Assembly (NCBI RefSeq): GCF_006912135.1
Contig: NZ_VIRS01000020.1
Location: forward strand, 62,001 to 126,000
DNA: 64,000 nt
DNA from: Cryptosporangium phraense
GTDB taxonomy: Bacteria; Actinomycetota; Actinomycetes; Mycobacteriales; Cryptosporangiaceae
Direction: 5' to 3'
Positions 7,794 through 15,727 of the stretch are shown here, piece by piece. A program made the position numbers and the translations under genes. Each line of letters opens with the position of its first letter. Position 1 is the first letter of the stretch. The notes under the pieces are model-generated. The model saw only the letters and a program-made list of their open reading frames with translations, had not been told where the DNA came from and searched no databases.

Positions 7794-8604
7794 CCACGGC
7801 TACCTCGACGAACAGACCAAACGCAGCATCCGCCGGGGCCTGCTCAAGGCCGTCGCGATCCCCGGGTTCCAGGTGCCGTTCGCGTCCCGCGAGGTGCCGA
7901 TGCCCCGCGGCTGGGGCACCGGGGGCGTCCAGGTGACCGCGAGCGTCCTCGGCGACGACGACACGCTCAAGGTCATCGACCAGGGCGCCGACGACACGAC
8001 GAACGCGGTCTCGATCCGGGCCTTCTTCGCCCGGATGACCGGCGCGTCGACGACCACCCGCACCGAGGACGCGACCGTCATCCAGACCCGGCACCGCATC
8101 CCGGAGACGCCGCTGGCCGAGGGTCAGATCCTCGTCTACCAGGTGCCGCTGCCGGAGCCGCTGCGCTTCCTCGAACCCCGGGAGACCGAGACCCGGCGGC
8201 TGCACGCGCTGGAGGAGTACGGCTCGATGTACGTCAAGCTCTACGAGGACATCGCCCGGTTCGGGCACATCGCGACGACCTACGACTACCCGGTGCTGGT
8301 CAACGACCGGTACCTGATGGCGCCGTCGCCGATCCCGAGCTTCGACAACCCGAAGATGCACCTCAACCCGGCCCTGCAGCTGTTCGGCGCCGGACGGGAG
8401 AAGCGCCTCTACGCGGTGCCGCCGTACACGAAGGTCGAGAGCCTCGGCTTCACCGACCACCCGTTCGAGCCGCAGCGCTTCGAGCAGCCGTGCGCGCTCT
8501 GCGGCTCCGAGGGCGTCTACCTCGACGAGGTGATCACCGACGACGACGGGACCGCGATGTACGTCTGCTCGGACACCGACCACTGCGAACGGAGCCGGTC
8601 GTGA
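7786..8604 (+). CDS. phnJ: C-P lyase radical SAM catalytic subunit PhnJ
   Basis: 272 residues. PhnJ cleaves the C-P bond of 5-phosphoribosyl 1-alkylphosphonate with a [4Fe-4S] cluster and S-adenosylmethionine, leaving 5-phosphoribosyl 1,2-cyclic phosphate and an alkane. The key residues are all visible with one constant offset from the E. coli protein: Cys236, Cys239 and Cys261 (CALC and YVC) bind the cluster, Cys267 (TDHC) is the thiyl radical residue, and Gly27 in AIPGFQVPF is the glycyl radical position. The conserved MPRGWGTGG follows. It overlaps phnI by 8 bp and phnK by 4 bp. Nothing suggests loss of function. Confidence 0.95.
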   Translation: MYNHGYLDEQTKRSIRRGLLKAVAIPGFQVPFASREVPMPRGWGTGGVQVTASVLGDDDTLKVIDQGADDTTNAVSIRAFFARMTGASTTTRTEDATVIQTRHRIPETPLAEGQILVYQVPLPEPLRFLEPRETETRRLHALEEYGSMYVKLYEDIARFGHIATTYDYPVLVNDRYLMAPSPIPSFDNPKMHLNPALQLFGAGREKRLYAVPPYTKVESLGFTDHPFEPQRFEQPCALCGSEGVYLDEVITDDDGTAMYVCSDTDHCERSRS

Positions 8605-9353
8605 CCCCGCTGCTCCGCGCCGACGGTGTCGGCCACGCCTACGGGAAGCGGTTCGGCTGCCGGGACGTCAGCTTCGAGCTCTGGCCCGGTGAGGTGCTCG
8701 CCGTCGTCGGCGAGTCCGGTTCCGGCAAGTCGACGCTGCTGTCCGCGCTGGCCGGACGTCTCGACCTGACCGAAGGGTCGGTCCACTACGGCGACCGGTC
8801 GATCGCCGAGTTGCCGGAGAGCCGGCTGCGCAAGCTCTGGCGCAGCGAGTGGGGGTTCGTCCACCAGAACCCGGCCGACGGGCTGCGCATGCACGTCAGC
8901 GCCGGAGGCAACATCGGCGAGCCGCTGATGGCCAACGGCTGGCGCCACTACGGCGAGATCCGGGCGGCCGCGGCCGAGTGGCTGGCCCGGGTCGAGATCC
9001 CGGTCGACCGCATCGACGACCCGCCGACGACGTTCTCCGGCGGGATGCGTCAGCGGCTGCAGATCGCCCGCAACCTCGTCGTCTCGCCCCGGCTGGTGTT
9101 CATGGACGAGCCGACCAGCGGGCTCGACGTCTCGGTGCAGGCCCGGCTGCTCGACCTGATCCGCTCGCTGGTGCGCGAGCTGGGGCTGTCCCTGGTGATC
9201 GTGACCCACGATCTGGGGGTGGCCCGGCTCGTCTCCGACCGCACTCTCGTGATGAAGGACGGTGCCGTGATCGAATCCGGCCTCACCGACCGGGTCCTCG
9301 ACGACCCCCAGTCCGGTTACGCCCAGCTGCTCGTCGCGTCGGTGCTGCGATGA
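8601..9353 (+). CDS. phnK: C-P lyase ABC-type ATPase PhnK
   Basis: 250 residues from a GTG that overlaps the phnJ stop (GTGA). ABC ATPase motifs: Walker A GESGSGKST (about residues 38-46), signature FSGGMRQRLQIARN, Walker B LVFMDEPTSGLD, switch His in VIVTHDLGVA. The HQNPADGLRMHVSAGGNIGEP segment is characteristic of PhnK. Unlike transport ATPases, PhnK docks on the PhnGHIJ core and assists turnover; it has no partner permease here. The end of the protein overlaps phnL by 4 bp. Confidence 0.92.
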   Translation: MTPLLRADGVGHAYGKRFGCRDVSFELWPGEVLAVVGESGSGKSTLLSALAGRLDLTEGSVHYGDRSIAELPESRLRKLWRSEWGFVHQNPADGLRMHVSAGGNIGEPLMANGWRHYGEIRAAAAEWLARVEIPVDRIDDPPTTFSGGMRQRLQIARNLVVSPRLVFMDEPTSGLDVSVQARLLDLIRSLVRELGLSLVIVTHDLGVARLVSDRTLVMKDGAVIESGLTDRVLDDPQSGYAQLLVASVLR

Positions 9354-10027
9354 CGCTCCTCACCGTCGAGGACGTCTCGAAGACGTTCACCATGCACCTG
9401 CACGGAGGCTCCCGGCTGCCGGTCCTGCGCGGGCTGTCGCTGTCGGTCGCGCCGGGGGAGTGCGTCGTGCTCGGCGGCCCGTCGGGCGTCGGCAAGAGCT
9501 CGATCCTGAAGATGATCTACGGCAACTATCTGACCGACGCCGGGCGGATCTCGGTCGGCGGCCTCGACATCGCCACCGCGTCGCCGCGGGAGGTGCTGGC
9601 CGCCCGCCGGGGGACCGTCGGGTACGTGAGCCAGTTCCTGCGCTGCGTGCCGCGCGTCGGCGCGCTGCCGGTGGTGGCCGAGCCGCTGATCGAGCGGGGC
9701 ACCGACCGCGGCGACGCCGAGGAGCGGGCGGCCGCGCTGCTTCGTCGCCTCGACATCCCCGAGCGGCTCTGGGCGCTGCCCCCGGCGACGTTCTCCGGCG
9801 GCGAGCAGCAGCGCGTCAACATCGCCCGCGGCCTGATCGCCGGCCTGCCCCTGCTGCTGCTCGACGAGCCGACCGCGTCGCTGGACGTCGCCAACCGCGC
9901 GATCGTCGTCGGGCTGCTGCGCGAGCAGCTCGCGGCCGGGGTCGGGATGCTGGCCATCTTCCACGACCCCGAGGTCCGCGAGGCGCTGGCCGACCGGGTC
10001 GTCGACGTGAGCGGCTTCGCGCCGTGA
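9350..10027 (+). CDS. phnL: C-P lyase ABC-type ATPase PhnL
   Basis: 225 residues. Walker A GGPSGVGKSS, signature FSGGEQQRVNIARG, Walker B LLLLDEPTASLD and the VGYVSQFLRCVPRV segment identify PhnL. The opening MTLLTVEDVSKTFTMHLHGGS is typical; PhnL works with PhnG, PhnH and PhnI in the first step. ATG overlaps the phnK stop by 4 bp, and its own stop overlaps the next GTG by 4 bp. In many organisms phnM or phnN follows; here a DUF1045 gene is inserted. Confidence 0.92.
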   Translation: MTLLTVEDVSKTFTMHLHGGSRLPVLRGLSLSVAPGECVVLGGPSGVGKSSILKMIYGNYLTDAGRISVGGLDIATASPREVLAARRGTVGYVSQFLRCVPRVGALPVVAEPLIERGTDRGDAEERAAALLRRLDIPERLWALPPATFSGGEQQRVNIARGLIAGLPLLLLDEPTASLDVANRAIVVGLLREQLAAGVGMLAIFHDPEVREALADRVVDVSGFAP

Positions 10028-10650
10028 CCCGCTACGCGATCTACGTCGTCCCCGACCGGCCCGAGGCGGCCACCTGGTTCGGACGTCCGGAGGTGCGGCC
10101 GATCTCCGTCGACGCCCGCCGGTACGGGTTCCACGCCACGGTGAAGGCCCCGTTCCGGTTGGCCTCCGGTCGAACGGCCACCGATCTGGACGCCCGGCTG
10201 GCGGCGTTCGCGGCCCAGCAGGAGCCGGTCACCGTGCCGGCCCTGAGGCTGGCGTGCCTCGACGGCTTCTTCGCGCTGATCCCGAGCCACCCGCAACCGG
10301 CCCTTCAGACGCTCGCCGCCGACGTCGTCGTGGAGTTCGACGACCTGCGGGCGCCCCTCACCGAAGCCGAGATCGCCCGGCGCCGGCCCGAGCGGCTGGA
10401 CGACCGCGAGCGGCATCTCTTGCACACCTACGGCTATCCGTACGTCCTCGACCGCTTCCTGTTCCACCTCACGCTGACCGACCGCCTGCCCGTCGACCGC
10501 TGGGCACCGGTCGAGCAGGACCTGCGCTCTCACTTCGACGCGATGATCGGCCACGACCTCGTCATCGGGTCGTTGGCGCTGTGCATCGAGCCCGCTCCCG
10601 GGCAACCCTTCGAGATCTCCTCCACGCACGCCTTCAAGGGGACCCTGTGA
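10024..10650 (+). CDS. DUF1045 family 2H-phosphoesterase-like protein of the phn operon
   Basis: 208 residues from a GTG overlapping the phnL stop. It opens TRYAIYVVPD and resembles the phosphonate-operon family TIGR03223 (DUF1045). Two HxT motifs, His37-Ala-Thr39 in YGFHATVKAPF and His148-Leu-Thr150 in FLFHLTL, are the catalytic pair of 2H phosphoesterases, which open cyclic phosphates or cleave 2',5' links. No phnP lies in the operon, and its substrate, a ribosyl 1,2-cyclic phosphate, is chemically the kind of bond 2H enzymes act on. That this protein replaces PhnP is inference. It overlaps phnM by 4 bp. Confidence 0.85.
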   Translation: MTRYAIYVVPDRPEAATWFGRPEVRPISVDARRYGFHATVKAPFRLASGRTATDLDARLAAFAAQQEPVTVPALRLACLDGFFALIPSHPQPALQTLAADVVVEFDDLRAPLTEAEIARRRPERLDDRERHLLHTYGYPYVLDRFLFHLTLTDRLPVDRWAPVEQDLRSHFDAMIGHDLVIGSLALCIEPAPGQPFEISSTHAFKGTL

Positions 10651-11837
10651 CCGAGACCGTCCTCCGTAACGCGACCCTCGTCCTTCCCGACTCCGTCCTC
10701 ACCGGCAGCGTCGTCGTTCGCGACGGCGTCATCGTCGACCTCGACACCGGCGGGACCACCGGCTCGGCCGGCTCGGCCGGCGAGGACCTGGACGGCGACT
10801 ACCTGTTGCCGGGCCTGGTCGAGGTGCACACCGACCACCTCGAGTACCACGTCAAGCCCCGCCCCGGCACCGAGTGGGACGCGGTGCCCGCGGTGCTGGC
10901 CCACGACGCCCAGCTGACCTCGTCCGGCGTCACGACCGTGCTGGACGCGCTGCGGGTCGGCTCCGACCCCCGCCACTACGACACCGCGGCCCTGCAGGAC
11001 GCGGCCCCGGCGCTGGCCCCGCGGATGGCCGCGGCCATCGCGCACAGCGCGGACGCCGGGATCCTGCGCGCCGACCACTACCTGCACCTGCGCTGCGAGG
11101 TGCCGGCCCCGGACTGCGTCGACGTGTTCGACACGTTCGCCGGCGACCCCCGGGTACTGCTGGTGTCGCTGATGGACCACACCCCGGGCGCCCGCCAGTT
11201 CGCCAGCCTCGACGCGTTCCGCCGCTACACGGTCGGCAAGGGCCGGGTGTCGGACGCCGAGTTCGACGAGTACGTCCGGTTCCTGCAGAGCGTCGGGGCC
11301 GAGTACGCCGACAAGCACCGGGCGGCGATCGCCGAGCGGGTCCGCGAGCGCGGGCTGCGGCTGGCGACGCACGACGACGCGACCGTCGAGCACGTGGCCG
11401 AGTCGGTCGCGATCGGCGGCACGATCGCCGAGTTCCCGACCACGGTGGCGGCGGCCCGGGCCGCGGTCGAGAGCGGCCAGCAGACCGTGATGGGCGCCCC
11501 GAACCTGGTGCTCGGCGGGTCCCAGTCGGGCAACGTGTCGGCGGCCGAGATCCTGGCCGAGGGCCTGCTCGACATCCTGTCGTCGGACTACGTGCCGTCC
11601 AGCCCGCTGCAGGCGGTGTTCCACCTGCACTCCGCGGGGACGTTGCCGATCGAGGCCGGCGCCCGGCTGGTCAGCACGAACCCGGCCCGGGCGGTCGGGC
11701 TCGACGACCGGGGCGAGATCGCGATCGGACAGCGCGCCGACCTGGTGCGGGTGCACGCCCACGACAGCGCGAACGGCCCGCGCTCCTCGTTCCCCGTGGT
11801 GCGGGGGGTGTGGAGGGCGGGCCGCCGGGTGTGCTGA
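10647..11837 (+). CDS. phnM: Alpha-D-ribose 1-methylphosphonate 5-triphosphate diphosphatase PhnM
   Basis: 396 residues from a GTG overlapping the preceding stop. This is an amidohydrolase-superfamily protein: after an N-terminal beta domain the metal motif appears as LPGLVEVHTDHLEYH, with further metal-site segments DGILRADHYLHLRCE, THDDATVEH and DILSSDYVP. PhnM removes pyrophosphate from the ribose triphosphate intermediate before PhnJ acts. It is the last gene of the operon; its stop lies 3 bp before the convergent phnE end, and no strong hairpin separates them. Confidence 0.93.
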   Translation: MTETVLRNATLVLPDSVLTGSVVVRDGVIVDLDTGGTTGSAGSAGEDLDGDYLLPGLVEVHTDHLEYHVKPRPGTEWDAVPAVLAHDAQLTSSGVTTVLDALRVGSDPRHYDTAALQDAAPALAPRMAAAIAHSADAGILRADHYLHLRCEVPAPDCVDVFDTFAGDPRVLLVSLMDHTPGARQFASLDAFRRYTVGKGRVSDAEFDEYVRFLQSVGAEYADKHRAAIAERVRERGLRLATHDDATVEHVAESVAIGGTIAEFPTTVAAARAAVESGQQTVMGAPNLVLGGSQSGNVSAAEILAEGLLDILSSDYVPSSPLQAVFHLHSAGTLPIEAGARLVSTNPARAVGLDDRGEIAIGQRADLVRVHAHDSANGPRSSFPVVRGVWRAGRRVC

Positions 11838-11840
11838 GTA

Positions 11841-13568
11841 CTACCGGAAGACCCGCCGCAGCCAGGTCGAGATGCCCTCGAGGGCGAGCACGCTGACCAG
11901 CACCATCAGCACGAGCGTCGTCACCTGGCCGTGCAGGTCCTGCACGGTCGACGCGTTCGTCAGGTAGAAGCCGATGCCGCTCCCGCCGACGATGCCGAGG
12001 ATCGTCGCCGCCCGGATGTTCGTATCGACCAGGTAGAGCGAGTTGCTGATCAGCGCGGGCAGCCCCTGCGTCCAGGTGGCGGACGCGTACCGCTGGGCCC
12101 GGGTGGCGCCCGCGGCGGTCAGCGCTCGCTCCGGGCCGGCCGGGACCTCCTCGAACGAGTCGGCGATGAGCTTGCCGAGCAGGCCGATGCCACCGAACGC
12201 CAGCGCGATCGCCCCGGCCTGGTTACCGAGGCCGGTGACCATGATCAGGAAGATCGCCAGCACCAGTTCCGGGACGCCCCGGAAGATCACCAGCACCACC
12301 CGGAACGCATTCCGGGTCGGGCCGTTGGGGGCCACGTTCCGGGCCGCCAGCGACCCGAAGATCAGCGAGAACACCAGCGAGAGCAGCGCGGCCGCGAACG
12401 CGACCTCGACGGTCACGAGCAGGGCCTGCCCGAACTCGCCGAAGCTGTGGCTGCCGAGGTCGGGCGGCCAGAAGCTCTGCAACGTCGGGACGACCTGGTT
12501 CCAGGCGATGTCGTCGAACTTGACGTCCGACCAGAACCAGCTGCCGACGATCACGGCGAGCGCGGCCAGCACCCAGGCCAGGTTGCTCACGCGCTCGCGC
12601 GTCCACGGGCGTCGCATCATCTCGTCGACCGTCGATTTCCCCGGACCGGGGGCGGTCTTCTCGCGCGCCGGACGTCCCTTCGTGGCCCGGCGCACGATCC
12701 GATCGCCGAGGCTCAGCCCGGTCGGCTGGACGCCGAGCAGCGTGCGCCGGATCGTCGACGAGACGACCTCGAGCACGACGCAGAGGACGAAGATGACGAT
12801 CGCGATGCCCAGGCCGCGGCCGTAGCCGGTCGGGAAGTCCTGGAAGGCCAGCCGCATCGCGTAGCCGAGGCCGCCGACGCCGGCGTAGCCGAGGATGGCC
12901 GAGCCGCGCAGGTTGATGTCGAAGCGGTGCAGCACGGTCGCGATCCACGAGGGCAGGACCTGCGGGAAGACCCCGGACCAGAACTCCTGGGCGCGCGAGC
13001 CGCCGGCCGCCCGGATCGCCAGCCGCGGCCCGTTGTCGGACTGCTCGATCGCGTCCGCGAACAGCTTCGAGATCATGCCGATCGAGTGGATCCCGATCGC
13101 GAACACGCCGGGGAGCGGACTGCCCAGCGCGAACGTGAGCGAGAAGGCCAGCGCGAGCACGACGTCCGGCAGCGCCCGGGTCAGGACGCTGATCGTGCGG
13201 CCGACCCAGCGCAGCCACCCGGCCGGCGTCGTGTTGTCGGCCGAGATCCAGGCGACCGGCACCGAGATGATCGCCGCGACCAGCGTGCCGAGCACCACGA
13301 TGCCGACCGTGAGCCCGATCAGGTACATCAGGTCCCCGAACGCGGGGAGGCTGATCGGGTCCATCTTCTCGAAGACCGTGGCCGCGTTGTCGAGGCTCGA
13401 GAGGATGTTGTCCCAGGTGAAGTCCAGCCGGGTCAGCGAGTGGACCGCGAAGACCAGCAGCGCCAGGACGACGACCAGCCCGGAGATCTTCTCGATCTGC
13501 ACCGGCCGCCGCGGGGCCCGCGCGGCGACGTCGTCGTTCTCCGGCGGGGCCGCCAGCGTGGTCGTCAC
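11841..13568 (-). CDS. phnE: Phosphonate ABC transporter permease, two PhnE domains fused
   Basis: 575 residues made of two homologous permease units, about residues 25-290 and 320-575. Each has roughly six membrane segments and an EAA-type loop: AAGGSRAQEFWSGVFPQ in the first, AAGATRAQRYASATWTQ in the second. Most phn systems have one PhnE forming a homodimer, or separate phnE1 and phnE2; here the pair is one chain, so each transporter would carry one fused permease. A charged cytoplasmic linker (about 275-320) joins the halves. It overlaps phnC by 4 bp on the same strand, giving operon order phnD-phnC-phnE. Confidence 0.9.
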   Translation of the reverse strand: MTTTLAAPPENDDVAARAPRRPVQIEKISGLVVVLALLVFAVHSLTRLDFTWDNILSSLDNAATVFEKMDPISLPAFGDLMYLIGLTVGIVVLGTLVAAIISVPVAWISADNTTPAGWLRWVGRTISVLTRALPDVVLALAFSLTFALGSPLPGVFAIGIHSIGMISKLFADAIEQSDNGPRLAIRAAGGSRAQEFWSGVFPQVLPSWIATVLHRFDINLRGSAILGYAGVGGLGYAMRLAFQDFPTGYGRGLGIAIVIFVLCVVLEVVSSTIRRTLLGVQPTGLSLGDRIVRRATKGRPAREKTAPGPGKSTVDEMMRRPWTRERVSNLAWVLAALAVIVGSWFWSDVKFDDIAWNQVVPTLQSFWPPDLGSHSFGEFGQALLVTVEVAFAAALLSLVFSLIFGSLAARNVAPNGPTRNAFRVVLVIFRGVPELVLAIFLIMVTGLGNQAGAIALAFGGIGLLGKLIADSFEEVPAGPERALTAAGATRAQRYASATWTQGLPALISNSLYLVDTNIRAATILGIVGGSGIGFYLTNASTVQDLHGQVTTLVLMVLVSVLALEGISTWLRRVFR

Positions 13569-14425
13569 CGTGCGTCGTCCAGATCGGACGGCTGCTCGGC
13601 GTCGGCGGTCGTGACCCGGACCGCGGCCAGCTCGGCCTCGATCGCCGCGAACTCCGCGGTCGACGTCGTGACCCGGCCGTAGATCTCCATGACCTCGGCC
13701 TTCGACAGCCCGGTGGCCGGCGTGTCGAGCACGACCTCGCCGTGGCGCAGGCCGACGATCCGGTCGCCCCAGTCCAGCGCGATGTCGACCTGGTGCAGGC
13801 TGCAGACGACGGTGAGGCCGTCGTCGGCGGCGATCTCGCGGATCAGCGCCATCACCTGGTTGCTCGACTCAGGGTCGAGCGAGGCGACCGGCTCGTCGGC
13901 GAGCAGGATCTCCGGGCTCTGCATCAGCGCCCGGGCGATCGCGACCCGCTGCTGCTGACCGCCGGAGAGCTGGTCGGCGCGGTGGTACGCCCGGTCCAGC
14001 AGCCCGACCCGGTCCAGGTGGGTCAGCGCGGTCACCTTCATGGCCCTGGGGTAGGCCCACAGCCCGAGCCGCGGGCCGGACAGCGCGCCCAGCCCGCCGG
14101 TGAGCACGTTCTCCAGCGCGGTCAGCGAGGGAACGAGCTCGAACTGCTGGAAGATCATGCCGACCCGGCCCCGCAGGGCCCGCAGGCCCTTCGGGCCGAG
14201 CGCCGGGACGTTCTCGCCGAGCACCTCGACGGTGCCCGACGTGGGGAACTCGAGGCCGTTCAGGTGACGCAGCAGCGTGGACTTCCCGGACCCGGAGAGC
14301 CCGAGCAGCACGACGACCTCCCCCCGGTCCACCCGGACGTTCACGTCGTTGAGCGCCTGCGTGGCGCCGAATTTCTTCGTGACTCCGGAGACGGAGATGA
14401 TGCCGGAGGTCGTCGTGTCGCTCAT
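13565..14425 (-). CDS. phnC: Phosphonate ABC transporter ATP-binding protein PhnC
   Basis: 286 residues. Walker A GLSGSGKSTLLRHLNGLE, Q-loop GMIFQQFELVPSLTALENVL, signature LSGGQQQRVAIARALMQ, Walker B ILLADEPVASLDP and VVCSLHQVDIAL carry the PhnC pattern; VPSLTALENVLTGGLG is typical of this subfamily. It energises uptake through the fused PhnE. A C-terminal tail of about 30 residues extends past the ABC domain. ATG at 14425 lies 14 bp beyond the phnD stop. Confidence 0.92.
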   Translation of the reverse strand: MSDTTTSGIISVSGVTKKFGATQALNDVNVRVDRGEVVVLLGLSGSGKSTLLRHLNGLEFPTSGTVEVLGENVPALGPKGLRALRGRVGMIFQQFELVPSLTALENVLTGGLGALSGPRLGLWAYPRAMKVTALTHLDRVGLLDRAYHRADQLSGGQQQRVAIARALMQSPEILLADEPVASLDPESSNQVMALIREIAADDGLTVVCSLHQVDIALDWGDRIVGLRHGEVVLDTPATGLSKAEVMEIYGRVTTSTAEFAAIEAELAAVRVTTADAEQPSDLDDAR

Positions 14426-14439
14426 GGCCTATGTCCCGA

Positions 14440-15408
14440 TCAGCTGGTGGGCGCGCACTTCGCGGCCGGGATCTGCTCGCAGATGTCCCGGATCGACTTG
14501 TAGTAGTCGTCGGTCTCCGGCTTGGCCGCCTGGAAGCCCTCCTGGAACGCCTCGGTGGCGTCGACGCCGGCCGCGGTGATCTGGTCGAGCGTGATGCTGC
14601 TCAGGACCGGCTTGATCTTGTCCTGGGCGTCCTGCGGCAGGTTCTTCGAGTACACCAGCGGACCGCCGGGCACGTACTCCTTGCCGATGACCTTGAGCGT
14701 GCCCTTCTTGGCGGCCGGCTCGGCCTCGGAGTCCTCGGCGAAGCCGACGTCGCACTGCTTGGCCCCGACGGCCTGGACCGACTTGTCGTGCGAGCCCGCG
14801 AACGTCGCGGTGAAGTCGTCGAACTTGGGGGCGCCGCTGGCGTCCTGGCCGCTCGACTTCACGTTCAGGCCGGCCTTCTGCAGGGCCAGCAGGCCGAACA
14901 GGAAACCCGAGGTCGAGTTCGGGTCGACGAAGCAGACCTTCTTGCCCTTGGCGCCGGCCAGCGTCGTGATCGACGAGCCGGCCGGGACGATCGCCTCGGA
15001 GTAGTAGCCCGGGTCGGTCAGGCCCTTCGACGCGATGACCGACGAGGCGACGTTCAGCTCGGCGCCCTTGTTGGTGGCCTGCACGTAGGTGAGGCCGGAG
15101 AACGCGGCCACGTCGACCTTGCCCGCGACCGCGGCGGCGATCAGCGCGGTGTAGTCGGCGGTCGGGTAGAACTCGACCTTGTAGCCGGTCTTCTTGGCGA
15201 TGTAGTCCTCGAGCGGCTTCCAGTTCGAGTCCGAGCCGGCCTTGTCGGGCACGGTGCCGAAGACGAGCGTGCCGGACGACTTGGCCCACTTGCCGCCGCC
15301 GCCCGAACCGCTGTCGTCGGAGTCGGAGGAGCAGCCGGCTAAGGCGGTGACGACGAGCAGGGCCGCGGCGGCTGCGCCGGCGACTGCCTTGATGCGATTG
15401 AGGCGCAT
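14440..15408 (-). CDS. phnD: Phosphonate ABC transporter substrate-binding lipoprotein PhnD
   Basis: 322 residues from the ATG at 15408, which has GGAAGG just upstream; an upstream start at 15474 would add an implausible leader before the signal peptide. The signal ends in a lipobox LAGC (Cys26), then a Ser/Asp/Gly linker. The mature protein has the PhnD-like LVFGTVPDKAGSDSNWKPLEDYIAKK opening, FYPTADYTALIAAAVAGKVDVAAFSGLTYV, and PNSTSGFLFGLLALQKAGL. It captures phosphonates outside the membrane for PhnCE. It is the first gene of the transporter operon, with a 319-bp upstream region. Confidence 0.92.
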   Translation of the reverse strand: MRLNRIKAVAGAAAAALLVVTALAGCSSDSDDSGSGGGGKWAKSSGTLVFGTVPDKAGSDSNWKPLEDYIAKKTGYKVEFYPTADYTALIAAAVAGKVDVAAFSGLTYVQATNKGAELNVASSVIASKGLTDPGYYSEAIVPAGSSITTLAGAKGKKVCFVDPNSTSGFLFGLLALQKAGLNVKSSGQDASGAPKFDDFTATFAGSHDKSVQAVGAKQCDVGFAEDSEAEPAAKKGTLKVIGKEYVPGGPLVYSKNLPQDAQDKIKPVLSSITLDQITAAGVDATEAFQEGFQAAKPETDDYYKSIRDICEQIPAAKCAPTS

Positions 15409-15727
15409 GGGGACCTTCCGGGTTCGTGATCGGAAGCACACCGATTCGGGACGGTTTTCCTGGTGAGCCCGCACGGGTGTGCCTCTATATCGATCGCCAA
15501 GCTAGGGAAGCCGGGTGAACACCCGACCTACAGTTGCGCGGCGCACTGACAAACCCAAGTTGACCTAGAGCGACGGACTCGACAAACCGCGGATTCCGCC
15601 TTATGGCGAGGTCACGGGAGGGTCACGCGCAACCGGGCGCGACGGGATGGCGCCGAAACGAGCCCGAAACGCCTCCGTCGATGACACGCTGGGTCGTACC
15701 CAGCTCGACGCGGAGCGAGGAGTGCCC
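15409..15727. promoter_or_regulatory. Divergent promoter region phnD / alcohol dehydrogenase
   Basis: A 319-bp gap with no plausible gene. At 15511-15521, read on the minus strand toward phnD, is GTTCACCCGGC, a very good single PHO-box unit, though the neighbouring 11-mers match poorly. The same bases form the palindrome CGGGTG-AA-CACCCG (15513-15526), so a dimeric repressor is an alternative. TATAGA near 15485-15490 on the minus strand could be part of the phnD promoter. No hairpin terminator stands out. Confidence 0.4.
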
